Source: Gammaproteobacteria bacterium
Lineage (GTDB): Bacteria > Pseudomonadota > Gammaproteobacteria > S012-40
Direction: 5' to 3'
DNA length: 44,039 nt
NCBI GenBank assembly: GCA_027021445.1
Contig: JALUUH010000071.1
Span: forward strand, 1 to 44,039
Numbering within the stretch: the first letter of the stretch is position 1; every line of letters starts with the position of its first letter. Position numbers and translations under genes: made by a program. Under the pieces are notes generated by a model, which saw nothing but the letters and a program-made list of their open reading frames with translations, was not told the DNA's origin and did no database searches. Of the stretch, positions 8,531 through 19,609 are shown one piece after another.

Positions 8531-8998
8531 AACTTTGTGTTTTGCCGCGATGAAGTCAGCATGGCTGACATAAAGCAAATCAGCTATTTTTCGAATACTG
8601 TGCTCTTCATAGTGGTGTAATTTATTATCAGCGTATGCAATTAACCATAAATGCTCAATAATATTAACTTTATCTGCGTACTCAAAATGTTGATTGATTA
8701 AGGATGTAAACTCATGAAAATCGGTGGCCTCTTGGGCTTTTAGTTTTCCAAGGGTGAGAATATTTTCAATTTCGCCGGGGTTTAGTTTGAATTTTTCTTG
8801 CAGCGCAGCACTTATCGCTTGTTTTTCTTGGCTTGAATCTTCATCGTCAATTCCCATCAGGTCGATCATCAAAACAGCCGTTGCAATTTGAATATCATGC
8901 TGCTTATTTTCTTTTTGAGCGTTGCTTAGGTTGCTATTGCTTGTTAGTTTTTCTACTAGCTCAGTAAAAGATTTAAACATATTCATGGCCTCGTTCAT
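8510..8998 (-). CDS. TerB-like (tellurite-resistance TerB / DjlA-type helical) domain protein
   Basis: An all-helical protein of up to 162 residues with the TerB-like pattern: an acidic first half (ATAVLMIDLMGIDDEDSSQEKQAI) and a second half IEHLWLIAYADNKLHHYEEHSIRKIADLL, where the acidic/His residues around ADNKLHHYEE match the family's metal-binding repeats. Three starts are possible: ATG at 8998, 8986 or 8980. The last is 8 bases after a GAGG, so MFKSFTELVE may be the real N-terminus. It lies 24 bases downstream of the RRM gene in the same direction, which suggests co-transcription. The last codons contain a perfect DnaA box. TerB-like proteins occur in stress and membrane-associated contexts; the specific role here is unknown. 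Confidence 0.7.
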   Translation of the reverse strand: MNEAMNMFKSFTELVEKLTSNSNLSNAQKENKQHDIQIATAVLMIDLMGIDDEDSSQEKQAISAALQEKFKLNPGEIENILTLGKLKAQEATDFHEFTSLINQHFEYADKVNIIEHLWLIAYADNKLHHYEEHSIRKIADLLYVSHADFIAAKHKVLSTLRR

Positions 8999-9022
8999 CG
9001 CTCAGACGATGGTTGTTGTTAA

Positions 9023-9502
9023 CTAATGAATCTTTTCCCGCGCATGACTTACTTTTAACTCGCGACCATAAAATGGCTCATCGTTGAGTTCGCTAATGGC
9101 TTTATTCGCGTCTTGAGTATTCATTTCGATAAACCCAAAGCTACGTTTTTTACGTGTTTCCTTATCTATTGCAATGCGTACGCTTTTAACCGTACCATAG
9201 TTTTCGAAAAGTTTGCGTAAATTGTAAGTGTTTGCTTTATAAGGAAGATTACCAACAAATATTGTTTGAAATGAAGAGGAATTAGCCGCTGGCATGGCTT
9301 GTGGCCGGGCTTTCGAGGTGTTGCTCTTAGCGGCTTCTGGCCCTATATGATGAGAACCAATGAGCGCACCTACAAACCCGCCGAGAAATACGCCAACGAT
9401 TAAAGAAAGTGAATCTAAATTGACTAAAGCACCCAGAAAATAGGCTAAAATTGCAGTAATGGCGACGACTAATAATGCGATAACAAAATTCTTATTGTTC
9501 AT
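9023..9502 (-). CDS. Membrane-anchored RRM RNA-binding protein
   Basis: A 159-residue protein. Residues about 5-55 form two hydrophobic, glycine-rich membrane segments (FVIALLVVAITAILAYFLG and LIVGVFLGGFVGALIG). A short linker leads to a single RRM at about 79-157 with RNP2 (TIFVGNLPY) and RNP1 (KRSFGFIEM) carrying the aromatic residues that stack on RNA bases. Free bacterial RRM proteins are usually about 80-150 residues and soluble; here the RNA-binding domain is tethered to the inner membrane. It is the first gene of a likely two-gene unit with the TerB-like gene, and the cold-shock gene lies further downstream. The domain call is firm. The RNA targets are unknown. Confidence 0.88.
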   Translation of the reverse strand: MNNKNFVIALLVVAITAILAYFLGALVNLDSLSLIVGVFLGGFVGALIGSHHIGPEAAKSNTSKARPQAMPAANSSSFQTIFVGNLPYKANTYNLRKLFENYGTVKSVRIAIDKETRKKRSFGFIEMNTQDANKAISELNDEPFYGRELKVSHAREKIH

Positions 9503-9905
9503 AAATAAACCACTTTAAAATAAAATGCTAAGTGTTTCCGGAACTGAAAACGAGTATGTAATTCAGTTAAGATCTTATGTTAATAATAATTAATAATAGA
9601 CTTTGTTTGTGTACAAAGCTGCGGATTTGAGATTTCTATAATAAAAATGGAAAATACTCATACTTGGATATGGGTCTCAATAAACCAATGCAGAGATGCA
9701 ACGTTAAGCATGTACGTATTATGAAAGTAACCAGAATCCTTTACGCGCTTTAAAACTTTTTAATTCACATCTCGCATTACCAATACATACTCAAATTCTA
9801 GTTCGTTCTTCAATATGCACAGGACGCCAAAGCAGGGCTATTGTAGCGTAATGAAGCATGCCTGACCAATAAGAATTTGGGTGAAACTAAAACAAAGGAT
9901 AATAA
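9503..9905. other. 403-base intergenic region between divergent genes
   Basis: AT-rich and without a supported gene. It must hold the promoters of the leftward RRM gene and the rightward acyl-CoA synthetase gene. The only structures seen are a weak inverted repeat CTTTGT-N6-ACAAAG (9601-9618) and the synthetase ribosome-binding site AAAGGA (9894-9899). No tRNA or small-RNA terminator was recognised. Confidence 0.5.
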
Positions 9906-11480
9906 ATGTCAGAGACTTATGTCATTAACCGCAGCTTGCCAGAGATGTTTGCTGAGACCGTCGCTAATTATACTCATAATATTGCTATTCAATATGGCGA
10001 GAATAATATTACTTTTGCCGAACTGGATATTTTAGCGGATAAGGTGGCCGCAGAACTGGTACAAAATAATATTCAAAAAGGCGATAGAATTGCTTTGTAT
10101 TGTGTAAATAGTGATGCATTTGCAGTGGCCTATTTAGGAATTGTTAAAGCGGGGGCGACAGTCTTACCAATAAATTTATTGCTTACACCTATTGAAATTG
10201 AATACATTTTAAAAGATTCACGCGCCAGTGGCATAATCTACCACGCTACGTTTGCACAAAATATTAATGTACTTAGAAACTCTGTAGCAACCTTAAAAAT
10301 GTACATTTGTATTGGAGATAAACCGAGTGTTAGTTCAGATATTGATTGGAAAACCTTACTGGAAAATACACATGTTTCACCAACTATTCGTTTCCAACCT
10401 GATGTTGATCTGGTTGCCATTATTTATACATCAGGCACAACGGGGAAACCAAAAGGTGTGATGCTAACGCATACAAATTTAGCCAGCAACACGACGAGCG
10501 TGCGATTGGCGTTAAAGATCGAACCAGCCAAAGACAAATTACTGGTAGTGTTACCCATGTTTCATGCATTTGCTGCAACTGTTGGCATGTTAACGCCACT
10601 GCTTCATGGTGCATCCTTGATGGTCGTTGAAAAATTTAATCTAGAGTCTGTTTTTTCTGCAATTGATCGATCAAAGGCAAGCATATTCTTAGGTGTACCA
10701 AGCATGTATAATTTAATGTTACGTGCTTCAGTACAACAGCAAAAAAAGTTCGCTAGTATTAAATATTGTGTTTCGGGTGGTGCTGCGATGCCAGTAGAAT
10801 TAATGTATAAGTTTGAGAATCAATTTGGTGTGCCTATCTATGAAGGCGATGGTCCTACAGAGTGTTCCCCTGTAACCTGTATAAATCCTATTGGGGGAAA
10901 GAAAAAAATAGCCTCTGTAGGTTTGCCAATCCCTGGTGTAAAAATGAAAATCAAGGATAATAAGGGAAACGATCTTGCGCTAAACACCATAGGTGAAATA
11001 TGTGTGCGTGGACCCAATGTGATGAAGGGTTATTGGGAAAGACCGGCGGCGACATCAGAATCCTATTTTGCCGATTGGTTCAGAACGGGTGATTTGGGCA
11101 CAGAAGACAGCGACGGATATTTTTATATCGTTGATCGCATTAAGGACATGATTATAGTCAATGGTATGAATGTCTACCCACGTGTCATTGAAGAAGTATT
11201 ATATCAATACCCAAGTGTTGTTGAAGTCGCTATTGTTGGAGAACCGAATAATTTGCATGGCGAGATTGTTATTGCCTATGTTGTATTAAAACCGGAGAGT
11301 GATGAAGATCCACTGTTGTTGCGAAATTTTTGCCGTGAACGCCTAGGCCAGCATCAAATACCAAAAAAATTCAACTTTTTGCAGATGTTGCCAAAAAATG
11401 CGGCTGGGAAGGTATTGAAAAGAGAGCTTCGTTTACACGGTGAGCTAGAGCGTGGCATAGATGCACGCTCTGCGAGTTGA
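9906..11480 (+). CDS. AMP-forming acyl-CoA synthetase (long-chain fatty acid-CoA ligase family)
   Basis: A 524-residue protein. It activates a carboxylic acid with ATP to an acyl-adenylate and then forms the CoA thioester. ANL-superfamily motifs appear in order: P-loop YTSGTTGKPKGVMLTH (about 174), the A5 region YEGDGPTECSP, GEICVRGPNVMKGYW, the hinge motif FRTGDLG...GYFYIVDRIKDMI, and the C-terminal catalytic lysine motif PKNAAGKVLKREL. ATG at 9906 follows AAAGGA by 6 bases. The A5 motif is unusual (GDGPTE where YGxTE is common). The substrate is probably a medium- or long-chain fatty acid, but chain length cannot be read from motifs. It is transcribed alone and converges on the small unknown gene downstream. 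Confidence 0.88.
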   Translation: MSETYVINRSLPEMFAETVANYTHNIAIQYGENNITFAELDILADKVAAELVQNNIQKGDRIALYCVNSDAFAVAYLGIVKAGATVLPINLLLTPIEIEYILKDSRASGIIYHATFAQNINVLRNSVATLKMYICIGDKPSVSSDIDWKTLLENTHVSPTIRFQPDVDLVAIIYTSGTTGKPKGVMLTHTNLASNTTSVRLALKIEPAKDKLLVVLPMFHAFAATVGMLTPLLHGASLMVVEKFNLESVFSAIDRSKASIFLGVPSMYNLMLRASVQQQKKFASIKYCVSGGAAMPVELMYKFENQFGVPIYEGDGPTECSPVTCINPIGGKKKIASVGLPIPGVKMKIKDNKGNDLALNTIGEICVRGPNVMKGYWERPAATSESYFADWFRTGDLGTEDSDGYFYIVDRIKDMIIVNGMNVYPRVIEEVLYQYPSVVEVAIVGEPNNLHGEIVIAYVVLKPESDEDPLLLRNFCRERLGQHQIPKKFNFLQMLPKNAAGKVLKRELRLHGELERGIDARSAS

Positions 11481-11507
11481 GTTTGCAATTTAAAGGTTTA
11501 ACCCAAA

Positions 11508-11849
11508 TTAAGAAGAAGCGTTGCTCATTAATGCATTAACCGATGATTCATTGGCACTACCCTGGGCATCAAGTGCGAGATAAGGATTCGCATTGATGGC
11601 TCGTTTTATTTTTTCTGCCATTTCTATTGCTTCGCTAGTATTGTCCAAAAACTGATCGTTGGGAATTTTTTTCTCCGCCTTGCTGATCGAAGTGACGGTA
11701 CTTATATCATCTTGAAGACGCAGCCCTGCGGCCGAAGTATCGGTCTTCGAGGGCGCTATTGCAGTAGAGGTTTTTTCATTTTTCTCTATTTTTTTGGCAT
11801 CGTTAGGAGTGCCGATATTTGTTGAACTACTAGGAATGTGTATAGACAT
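11508..11849 (-). CDS. Small Ser/Thr/Ala-rich protein of unknown function
   Basis: A 113-residue protein with no signal peptide or membrane segment. The first half is low-complexity and probably disordered (SSSTNIGTPNDAKKIEKNEK...). The second half is more ordered, with a predicted helix around TSEAIEMAEKIKRAINANP and a tail ending YLALDAQGSANESSVNALM. This layout, a disordered head plus a short helical tail with an xNPxLALxAQ-like motif, recalls small hypothetical proteins of other gammaproteobacteria and loosely FlgM-like anti-sigma factors. I do not assign it. It is convergent with the synthetase gene, 27 bases apart. Confidence 0.6.
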   Translation of the reverse strand: MSIHIPSSSTNIGTPNDAKKIEKNEKTSTAIAPSKTDTSAAGLRLQDDISTVTSISKAEKKIPNDQFLDNTSEAIEMAEKIKRAINANPYLALDAQGSANESSVNALMSNASS

Positions 11850-12053
11850 AATGATGTCCTCGCAACCTTAAATAAAAAGTTCTTCTTAAACTCTTATCGG
11901 ATACTTATTTGTTTATTTCACGAATGATCCTGAAATTGTGATAAGCGTCTCACTTTTAGACTCAATTTTTTTAAAACCGATTTATACTTAGTAATTTTAA
12001 GCGAATCAAAGCTATACGCAAATTCAAATAGTGAGCATTTTAGAGTGATTAAT

Positions 12054-12923
12054 CTATGCCAAAGCTTGAGTCAGGCAACGACCAAGCTCAGTGGGTGACT
12101 TAGTGGTGTTTACACCGGCTCTCTCTAAGGCCATAAATTTTTCTTCTGCGGTTCCTTTACCTCCCGCAATTATCGCGCCGGCATGTCCCATACGTTTGCC
12201 CTTAGGCGCGGTAACGCCGGCTATATAAGCTACCACAGGCTTGCTGACATTAGATTGGATAAACTCAGCCGCCTCTTCTTCAGCGGTTCCACCAATTTCA
12301 CCAACCATAATAATGGATTTTGTTTGTGGATCCGCTTCAAATAATGCTAATGCATCAATAAACGTAGTACCCGGCAGCGGATCACCACCAATTCCAATAC
12401 AAGTGCTTTGCCCTAGACCGATATCAGTTGTTTGCTGCACCGCTTCATAAGTGAGTGTGCCAGAGCGTGAAACAATGCCAACACTTCCCGCTTGGTGAAT
12501 CGCGCCGGGCATGATACCAATTTTGCATTCGCCAGGGGTAATGATTCCTGGGCAATTCGGGCCGATAAGTCGCGCACCAGCTTCGTTAACAATAAGGTTA
12601 GTCACTAACATGTCTTGAGTGGGAACGCCTTCGGTGATGCATACAATAAGTTTAATACCGGCTTCTACTGCTTCGAGTATTGCATCCTGGCAAAAGGGTG
12701 CTGGTACGTAAATTACGCTGGCCTCGGCTTGGGTTGAGTTGACCGCATCTTTAACCGTGTTGAATACGGGTAGATCGAGATGTGTTTGTCCTCCCTTTCC
12801 AGGAGTGACGCCACCCACTAGTTTTGTACCATAAGCCAGTGCTTGCTTAGAATGATAGGTTCCTTGCTTGCCGGTATAGCCTTGGCAAATCACTCGGGTG
12901 TTTTTATTGATTAATACGCTCAT
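12054..12923 (-). CDS. sucD: Succinyl-CoA synthetase, alpha subunit
   Basis: A 289-residue protein, the normal SucD length. With SucC it converts succinyl-CoA to succinate with formation of a nucleoside triphosphate. The N-terminal CoA-binding Rossmann fold starts [21 protein letters not shown]. The phosphorylated histidine is H247 in [17 protein letters not shown]. The start codon overlaps the sucC stop by 4 bases (12920-12923), indicating translational coupling. It is the last gene of the suc cluster. No hairpin terminator was seen in the 200 bases downstream. Confidence 0.98.
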   Translation of the reverse strand: MSVLINKNTRVICQGYTGKQGTYHSKQALAYGTKLVGGVTPGKGGQTHLDLPVFNTVKDAVNSTQAEASVIYVPAPFCQDAILEAVEAGIKLIVCITEGVPTQDMLVTNLIVNEAGARLIGPNCPGIITPGECKIGIMPGAIHQAGSVGIVSRSGTLTYEAVQQTTDIGLGQSTCIGIGGDPLPGTTFIDALALFEADPQTKSIIMVGEIGGTAEEEAAEFIQSNVSKPVVAYIAGVTAPKGKRMGHAGAIIAGGKGTAEEKFMALERAGVNTTKSPTELGRCLTQALA

Positions 12924-14089
12924 GACTTATCTCCGATAGCAGCGACTGCTTTATGTGCCGCAGCATTTAGGTTTTCAGCAGCAATAATGCTGAGACCACT
13001 TTGCGATAGCAGCTCTCTACCTTTTGCAGCATTATTTCCCTCCAATCGAACAACCACCGGTATGGTCATTCCAACTTCCTGCACGGCGCCGATAATTCCT
13101 TCGGCAATCATATCGCAGCGAACAATTCCTCCAAAAATATTGACCAATACCGTTTTGACATTGCGATCAGATAAAATAATTTTAAAGGCCTCCGCTACTC
13201 GTTCTTTGGTTGCGCTACCACCCACGTCTAAAAAGTTGGCCGGATTGCCTCCATGCAGTTTAATTAAATCCATGGTTGCCATCGCAAGGCCTGCTCCATT
13301 GACCATACAACCTATATTTCCATCTAAATGAATATAATTGAGATCCCATTCTTTTGCGCGTACCTCACGTTCGTCTTCTTGGCTAATATCACGCAGTTTT
13401 TCCAGTTCTGGATGTCGATAAGCAGCACTATCGTCAACATTAATTTTTGCATCAAGGCATAACAGGTCGCCCTGCTGGGTAACGACTAAGGGGTTAATTT
13501 CGACCAAGCTTAAGTCTTTAGCGGTGAACAGCGCAGACAATTGTGTGATGAGCTTGTTCAGTTGTTTCATTTGATTTGCATTCAAGTCTAAAGCAAATCC
13601 CAGTTGGCGCCCTTGGAATGCTTGAAATCCAACCATTGGGTTTATGGCAATTTTAAGTATTTTTTCAGGGGTGTCATCCGCGACTTTTTCGATATCCATA
13701 CCGCCTTCGGTGGAAGCCATGATAACGACTCTGCGTAAAGAGCGATCAATAACTGCACCGAGGTAAAGTTCGCGTTCAATATCACAAGATTCTTCAATTA
13801 AAATTTGATTGACAGGCTGCCCATTTGCATCGGTTTGCGGGGTAACCAGCTGGGAGCCTAACAACGATTGAATGGCAGTATGGGCATCTTTTTTATTATC
13901 GACCCGTTTCACCCCCCCGGCCTTGCCTCGGCCACCCGCATGGACCTGTGCTTTAATGACCCACTTCTGTCCGCCAAGCTGTTCCATTGCTGCATCGGCT
14001 TCGTTAATATTTGCAATCACCCTATTATTTGGCACGGCTAAACCATAATCGGCAAACAGTGCTTTGGCTTGATATTCGTGTAGGTTCAT
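12920..14089 (-). CDS. sucC: Succinyl-CoA synthetase, beta subunit
   Basis: A 389-residue ATP-grasp protein of standard length, starting [17 protein letters not shown]. Visible marks: [18 protein letters not shown] in the nucleotide-binding fold, [10 protein letters not shown] at the active site, and the C-terminal CoA-ligase fold with [16 protein letters not shown]. It lies 39 bases downstream of lpd and overlaps sucD by 4 bases, so it belongs to one transcription unit carrying 2-oxoglutarate to succinate conversion. Confidence 0.98.
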   Translation of the reverse strand: MNLHEYQAKALFADYGLAVPNNRVIANINEADAAMEQLGGQKWVIKAQVHAGGRGKAGGVKRVDNKKDAHTAIQSLLGSQLVTPQTDANGQPVNQILIEESCDIERELYLGAVIDRSLRRVVIMASTEGGMDIEKVADDTPEKILKIAINPMVGFQAFQGRQLGFALDLNANQMKQLNKLITQLSALFTAKDLSLVEINPLVVTQQGDLLCLDAKINVDDSAAYRHPELEKLRDISQEDEREVRAKEWDLNYIHLDGNIGCMVNGAGLAMATMDLIKLHGGNPANFLDVGGSATKERVAEAFKIILSDRNVKTVLVNIFGGIVRCDMIAEGIIGAVQEVGMTIPVVVRLEGNNAAKGRELLSQSGLSIIAAENLNAAAHKAVAAIGDKS

Positions 14090-14128
14090 AATTATTCCAA
14101 TTTATCGTTGTAATAGTTAAGTGAGCGT

Positions 14129-15580
14129 CTATTTTTTCTTTACTTGTACGGCATGAATAGCTCGATTATCAACAGACAATGCGGCTTCGTGTAAGGTTTC
14201 TGATAGTGTGGGGTGGGCAAACATAGTCATTGCGATATCTTCACTGCTGGCGCCAAAATCCATTGCTAGCTTGGCTTGCATAATTAGCTCAGAAGCTTGC
14301 GGCCCAATGATATGCACACCTAAAATTCGATCTGTTATTTTGTCGGCTAATACTTTAATAAAACCTTCAGTAGTCGCTGCAGCACGTGCACGCCCATTTC
14401 CGCTGAAAGAAAATTTGCCTGCATTATATGCTACGCCCGCGGTTTGTAGCTCTTGCTCGGTTTTTCCAATCCATGCAATTTCAGGATCCGTATAAATCAC
14501 TGCTGGGATTGTTGCATAATCTACCCTGGTATGATGACCGGCAATTAACTCGGCAACCATAATGCCCTCTTCTGAGCCTTTATGGGCTAACATGGCTCCG
14601 CCGACGACATCACCAATGGCAAAAATGCCGTCGCTATGGGTGCGGCATTGCTCATCTACTTTAATAAATCCCTTGTCATCTAATTCGATAGCGAGGCTTG
14701 GGTCAAAAATATTTTGACTATTCGCATCACGCCCGACAGCCACAATTAACTTGTCTGCTTTATAGGTGACTTGCTGGTTTTCTTCTTGATATGCAATAGA
14801 CACTTTTTTTGCCTCGACCTTACAGCTTGTTATTTTAACACCCGCTTTAAGATTTAGTCCTTGGGCGGTGAATAATTTTAAGGCTTCAGTGCTAATTTCT
14901 TGGTCGACGTCAGGTAAAAAGTTTTTGCGCGATTTCAATAACGTGACTTCAGAGCCAAGTCGTCGCCAGACACTACCTAATTCAAGCGCTATCACCCCTG
15001 CCCCAATGAGGCATAAATGCTTGGGGACCGAAGTGAATTCCAATGCCCCAGTGGAGTCGACAATGTTCTTTTGATCAAATGGCGCTAATTTGAACTCCTT
15101 GGGTGAAGAACCAGTGGCGATAATGATATTTTCTGCCAGTAGCGATTGACTGTCACTCTTTTTATGGCCAATTATTTCGATGCTTTTATTTGCCAGAATT
15201 TTTGCACGGCCCGCAATAAAGGTAATTTTATTTGCCATAAAGAGAGCTGCCACCCCTCCGGTTAATGCTCTGACCACTTTATTCTTACGAGCATGCATTG
15301 CTTTCAGGTTTAGCTTGACCTCACCAACGTCAATGCCGTGTTCCGTTAGTCCATGTTGAGTATGGTGAAATTTTTCGGATGAATCTATCATCGCCTTAGA
15401 CGGAATACAGCCTACGTTTAAGCACGTTCCACCGGGGGACGGCTTATTCTCAGCATCTCGCCAGTCGTCAACACAGGCGGTTTTTAGTCCTAGCTGGGCA
15501 CAACGAATTGCGGCAACATAACCGCCTGGCCCGGCGCCAATAATAACAACATTAAATTTTTCTGGGTTATTCTTTGACAT
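14129..15580 (-). CDS. lpd: Dihydrolipoyl dehydrogenase (E3)
   Basis: A 483-residue FAD flavoprotein that reoxidises dihydrolipoamide on E2, reducing NAD. It shows the FAD-binding GAGPGG (15-20), redox disulfide C53/C58 in GGTCLNVGCIPSK, a second GxGxxG for NAD (LIGAGVIALELG), the FAD motif FAIGDVVGG, and the C-terminal catalytic histidine motif FAHPTLSETLHEA. It sits between sucB (8-base gap) and sucC, so it most likely serves the 2-oxoglutarate dehydrogenase complex. It could also supply pyruvate dehydrogenase or glycine cleavage if no second E3 exists in the genome. Confidence 0.97.
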   Translation of the reverse strand: MSKNNPEKFNVVIIGAGPGGYVAAIRCAQLGLKTACVDDWRDAENKPSPGGTCLNVGCIPSKAMIDSSEKFHHTQHGLTEHGIDVGEVKLNLKAMHARKNKVVRALTGGVAALFMANKITFIAGRAKILANKSIEIIGHKKSDSQSLLAENIIIATGSSPKEFKLAPFDQKNIVDSTGALEFTSVPKHLCLIGAGVIALELGSVWRRLGSEVTLLKSRKNFLPDVDQEISTEALKLFTAQGLNLKAGVKITSCKVEAKKVSIAYQEENQQVTYKADKLIVAVGRDANSQNIFDPSLAIELDDKGFIKVDEQCRTHSDGIFAIGDVVGGAMLAHKGSEEGIMVAELIAGHHTRVDYATIPAVIYTDPEIAWIGKTEQELQTAGVAYNAGKFSFSGNGRARAAATTEGFIKVLADKITDRILGVHIIGPQASELIMQAKLAMDFGASSEDIAMTMFAHPTLSETLHEAALSVDNRAIHAVQVKKK

Positions 15581-15588
15581 AGAGCTTC

Positions 15589-16761
15589 CTAGACATCGAG
15601 TAGTATACGTGCGGGATCTTCGAGTAAGTCTTTAATCGTCACTAAAAACTGAACCGCCTCTCGTCCATCAACAATTCGGTGGTCATAAGATAACGCAAGA
15701 TACATCATGGGCCGAATGACCACTTGTCCATTTTCCGCCATTGGACGCTCTTGAATTTTATGCATACCAAGGATTGCACTTTGTGGTGGGTTTAATATGG
15801 GTGTTGACAATAGAGAACCAAAAACCCCACCGTTGGTAATCGAAAATGTTCCACCCGTTATTTCGTCGAGTTCTAGTTTTCCAGTCTGTGCACGTGCTCC
15901 ATAGTCACGAATTTTCTTTTCGATGGTGGCAATATCCATGGTGTTGGTATCACGCAAAATGGGAACGACAAGTCCCCGCGGTGATCCTACCGCAATGCCT
16001 ATGTCATAAAAACCGTGATAAACAATATTATCTCCATCTACCGAGGCGTTAACTTCAGGAAACTTGCGTAAGGCCTCTACACATGCTTTAACAAAAAATG
16101 CCATGAAACCCAAACGAACGCCATGCTTCTTTTCAAAAATATCACGATAGCGTGTTCGTAAATCTATTACCGGTTGCATATTTATTTCATTAAACGTGGT
16201 TAAGATAGCCGCCGTGTGTTGCGCATCCACTAAACGCTCAGCGATACGCTTACGTAAACGGGTCATTGGTACGCGTTTCTCTTCACGCAAACCCATAACA
16301 CGGGTACTATTCTGCCGGATGACATCTTCTTTGAGTATGCGACCACCTTTTCCACTGCCTGTGATACTTGCTGCAGAGATGCCTTGTTCGGACATCATTT
16401 TTTGCGCGGCAGGCATCGCCAAAGTTTCTTTGCTTCGCTCTGATGATGGGCTGCTGGATGCAGGAATTTCTGCAGTAGGTTCTTGAGTTCCAGATGCGGC
16501 CTCGGCTTTTGCTTTTGCGGATTTGGAATTATCAATGTTAGCTATCGGTTGATTTGATGCAACAATTTCCCCTTCTGCTTCGATAATTTCCTTGATTATT
16601 CCACTATCGGGTGCAGGAACTTCGAATACCACTTTATCGGTTTCTATTTCGGCGATTATTTCATCTTCAGTCACTAAATCACCTTTGTTCTTGCGCCAAG
16701 AAATAATGGTGCCATCAGTGACGGACTCCGGAAATGTTGGAACTTTTACTTCAATAGGCAT
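15589..16761 (-). CDS. sucB: Dihydrolipoyl succinyltransferase (E2 of 2-oxoglutarate dehydrogenase)
   Basis: A 390-residue protein with one lipoyl domain (1-75; lipoylated K43 in [12 protein letters not shown]), an Ala/Ser/Pro-rich linker, a peripheral-subunit-binding domain (about 118-150, [31 protein letters not shown] region) and the acyltransferase core ending in [13 protein letters not shown] with catalytic H361 and D365. A single lipoyl domain and the SucB-type core distinguish it from the pyruvate enzyme's E2. It lies 40 bases downstream of sucA and 8 upstream of lpd. Confidence 0.98.
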   Translation of the reverse strand: MPIEVKVPTFPESVTDGTIISWRKNKGDLVTEDEIIAEIETDKVVFEVPAPDSGIIKEIIEAEGEIVASNQPIANIDNSKSAKAKAEAASGTQEPTAEIPASSSPSSERSKETLAMPAAQKMMSEQGISAASITGSGKGGRILKEDVIRQNSTRVMGLREEKRVPMTRLRKRIAERLVDAQHTAAILTTFNEINMQPVIDLRTRYRDIFEKKHGVRLGFMAFFVKACVEALRKFPEVNASVDGDNIVYHGFYDIGIAVGSPRGLVVPILRDTNTMDIATIEKKIRDYGARAQTGKLELDEITGGTFSITNGGVFGSLLSTPILNPPQSAILGMHKIQERPMAENGQVVIRPMMYLALSYDHRIVDGREAVQFLVTIKDLLEDPARILLDV

Positions 16762-16801
16762 GCAATCATCCTTTCTTAACAGACGCGTTATTCGGGTGGT
16801 T

Positions 16802-19609
16802 TTAGGCGGTCCCTAGAGCATCCTCCAATAAGCTATTGAGTTGCTCAAGATGCAGTGACATATACCCACATGCAGGGGCTGCACTAAAAGGTCTTCCCGC
16901 ATACTCTAGATATCCCTTGTCAGTGACTAAGGAGCGAACATGATGTTGACTGGTGAACCATGTTCCTTGGTTTTTGGGTTCTTCTTGGCACCAAATAAAT
17001 TTTTTTACATGGGGGTATTTGTCGATTTCCATTTTCAGTAAGTCAGTGGGAAAGGGATAGAGTTGTTCCATTCGGATAATAGCGACATCCTGTCGATTCT
17101 CCGCGCGCCTTTTTTCAACCAGATCGTAGAACACTTTGCCGCTGCAAAAAACAATACGTTTAACTTGGTTTTTATCTAAGGAATCGACTTCGCCAATTAT
17201 GTTCTTAAATTCTCCATCCACTAATTTACCCAAGGGACTACTCGCTAGTTTATGCCGTAACAAGCTTTTTGGGGTCATTATAATTAATGGTTTTCTGCAT
17301 TGCATTTTCATTTGGCGACGCAATAAATGAAAAATCTGTGAGGCACTTGAGGGTATGCAAACCTGCATATTATTTTGCGCGCATAATTGCAAATAACGTT
17401 CTGGGCGTGCAGATGAATGTTCCGGGCCTTGGCCTTCATAACCATGTGGAAGCATCATAACCAAGCCTGCGAGCCTATCCCATTTTTGTTCGCCCGCGCT
17501 AATGAACTGATCCACTACCACTTGGGCACCATTGGCAAAATCTCCAAATTGTGCTTCCCATATACACAAGGTATCTGGGGCGGTTGATGCGTATCCGTAT
17601 TCAAATGCGAGCACGGCTTCTTCTGAAAGCAAGGAATTTATGACCAAAAAATCAGCAGTAGAGCTTGCAAATTGGCGTAATGGCACCAAGGCTTCATCGG
17701 TAACTTGGTCGTGAATAATCGCGTGTCGATGAAAAAAAGTACCGCGGCCACAATCTTGACCGCTGAGTCGAACATTAAAGCCTTCCTTGAGTAGCGAAGC
17801 ATATGCCATGGTTTCGGCAAAACCCCAATCGACAGGAATTTCGTTATTCGCCATTTTGATCCGTGCATCCAGTAGTTTACGAATGCTGAAATGCAAGTTA
17901 TTGCTTGCTACTGTTTGATCTAACTCCGCAGAAAGTGATTTAAATTCAGCCTCTGGGAAAGTGGTGTCTACCGTTTCAGGGATCTCTTTGCCGAGAAAAC
18001 TTTTCCATACTTTGCCTAATTGGCGCGTACTTCCCGCTTCTTGCAACTGATCGAAAATCACACTATCGCCACTGGTTATTCTTTCTTTATATGCCGCCAT
18101 CATATTCTTTTCGTCGTTGCTACTTATTACGCCTTCTTTAATTAACTGCTTTGCATAAATGGCTCGAGTGGTTGGCATTTTTCGGATATGACTATACATT
18201 AAGGGCTGGGTAACCGAGGGCTCATCGGCCTCATTATGACCATGACGACGATAGCAAACTAAGTCAATAACCACGTCTTTATGGAAATGCATGCGATAAT
18301 CTAACGCACATTGGGTGACAAAAAGTACCGCCTCGGGATCGTCGCCATTAACATGAAAAATGGGTGCATTCACCATTTTTGCAACATCGGTGCAATAGTA
18401 AGTGGAACGTGAGTCGCGTTGATTGCTTGTGGTAAAACCAATTTGGTTATTAATGACGATATGCACGGTTCCTTTGGTTGCATATCCTCTAGACTGAGAC
18501 ATGTTCAGCGTTTCCATGACAACGCCTTGGCCTGCAAATGCAGCATCACCGTGCACGATAATTGGAATTGTTTTATTGCCTTGTTGATCATTGCTGCGGT
18601 CTTGGCGTGCGCGCACCGAGCCTTCCACAACGGGCCCAACAATTTCTAAATGACTGGGGTTAAATGCCAGTGCAACATGGACTGTACCGTTTGCAGTATC
18701 TAGGTTACTGGAAAATCCTTGGTGATATTTCACATCGCCAGATCGATGTGAAACATTACTTGCGGTTCCTTCAAACTCCGAAAAGATTTCAGAAGGTTTT
18801 TTCCCCATAATATTAATCAGTACATTAAGTCGACCGCGGTGAGCCATTCCAATTACAACGTCTTTTACATCTAACTGACCACTATGTTGAATGATGCTAT
18901 CCAGCATGCAAATAAAGCTTTCTGCACCTTCCAGTGAGAACCGCTTTTGTCCTACATATTTGTTATGTAGATATTTTTCCATGCCTTCCGCAGCATTGAG
19001 TTTTTCGAAAAGACGTTTTTTGATGTCGTTTGAATATTTAGGCGCGGCATGCTCGGCTTCTAATCTCTTTTGAATCCAGCGTTTTTCGACATTATTAGGA
19101 ATATGCATGTATTCAGCGCCAATACTAGCGCAATAGGTTTTTTCAAGTATTTGAATGATGTCTTTAAGTTTGGCTTTATCTACGCTAACCAATGAGCCGG
19201 TATCAAATAGTGTTTCAAAATCTTGGCTATTGAGTTCTGATGGCAATAAGGATGTGCTTTTAAAAGATGATGCAACCAGTGGGTTAGTATTGGCTCGAAG
19301 GTGGCCGCGAAACCGATAAGCATTAATCAGCTGCAGAACTCGAACTTGTTTTTTTTCATAAGACGCATCTACACCCGACGAGGCAGAAAAAGGAATATTT
19401 CGAAAATCATTTTTAATCGCGGTATGTGAAATATCTTTTTGGGCACCATTAACTTTTGGTAAGCGCTCAAAAAAAGCTTGCCAGTCAGCGGTAACGGTTT
19501 CTGGGTTTGCTAAAAAATCCTCGTAAAGCTGCTCGATATAAGGGGCATTAGCGCCCGATAGTTGCGAGGAAGACCACAGCTCTCCCAATGTTTTCCGTTT
19601 GTTTTCCAT
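16802..19609 (-). CDS. sucA: 2-oxoglutarate dehydrogenase E1 component
   Basis: A 935-residue thiamine-diphosphate enzyme of normal length that decarboxylates 2-oxoglutarate and succinylates the lipoyl arm of SucB. The N-terminal E2-binding segment includes [19 protein letters not shown]. Core motifs are [11 protein letters not shown], the ThDP motif [12 protein letters not shown]...[21 protein letters not shown], and the C-terminal half [14 protein letters not shown] and [13 protein letters not shown]. First gene of the suc cluster. Upstream is prlC rather than the sdhCDAB genes often found here; the 268-base gap should hold the operon promoter. Confidence 0.98.
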   Translation of the reverse strand: MENKRKTLGELWSSSQLSGANAPYIEQLYEDFLANPETVTADWQAFFERLPKVNGAQKDISHTAIKNDFRNIPFSASSGVDASYEKKQVRVLQLINAYRFRGHLRANTNPLVASSFKSTSLLPSELNSQDFETLFDTGSLVSVDKAKLKDIIQILEKTYCASIGAEYMHIPNNVEKRWIQKRLEAEHAAPKYSNDIKKRLFEKLNAAEGMEKYLHNKYVGQKRFSLEGAESFICMLDSIIQHSGQLDVKDVVIGMAHRGRLNVLINIMGKKPSEIFSEFEGTASNVSHRSGDVKYHQGFSSNLDTANGTVHVALAFNPSHLEIVGPVVEGSVRARQDRSNDQQGNKTIPIIVHGDAAFAGQGVVMETLNMSQSRGYATKGTVHIVINNQIGFTTSNQRDSRSTYYCTDVAKMVNAPIFHVNGDDPEAVLFVTQCALDYRMHFHKDVVIDLVCYRRHGHNEADEPSVTQPLMYSHIRKMPTTRAIYAKQLIKEGVISSNDEKNMMAAYKERITSGDSVIFDQLQEAGSTRQLGKVWKSFLGKEIPETVDTTFPEAEFKSLSAELDQTVASNNLHFSIRKLLDARIKMANNEIPVDWGFAETMAYASLLKEGFNVRLSGQDCGRGTFFHRHAIIHDQVTDEALVPLRQFASSTADFLVINSLLSEEAVLAFEYGYASTAPDTLCIWEAQFGDFANGAQVVVDQFISAGEQKWDRLAGLVMMLPHGYEGQGPEHSSARPERYLQLCAQNNMQVCIPSSASQIFHLLRRQMKMQCRKPLIIMTPKSLLRHKLASSPLGKLVDGEFKNIIGEVDSLDKNQVKRIVFCSGKVFYDLVEKRRAENRQDVAIIRMEQLYPFPTDLLKMEIDKYPHVKKFIWCQEEPKNQGTWFTSQHHVRSLVTDKGYLEYAGRPFSAAPACGYMSLHLEQLNSLLEDALGTA

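Noticed and set aside
12987-13331. 114-residue frame opposite sucC, and similar antisense frames opposite sucB, sucA, aroE and the surface protein
   Set aside because: These are mirror frames of well-supported genes, without ribosome-binding sites or recognisable domains.
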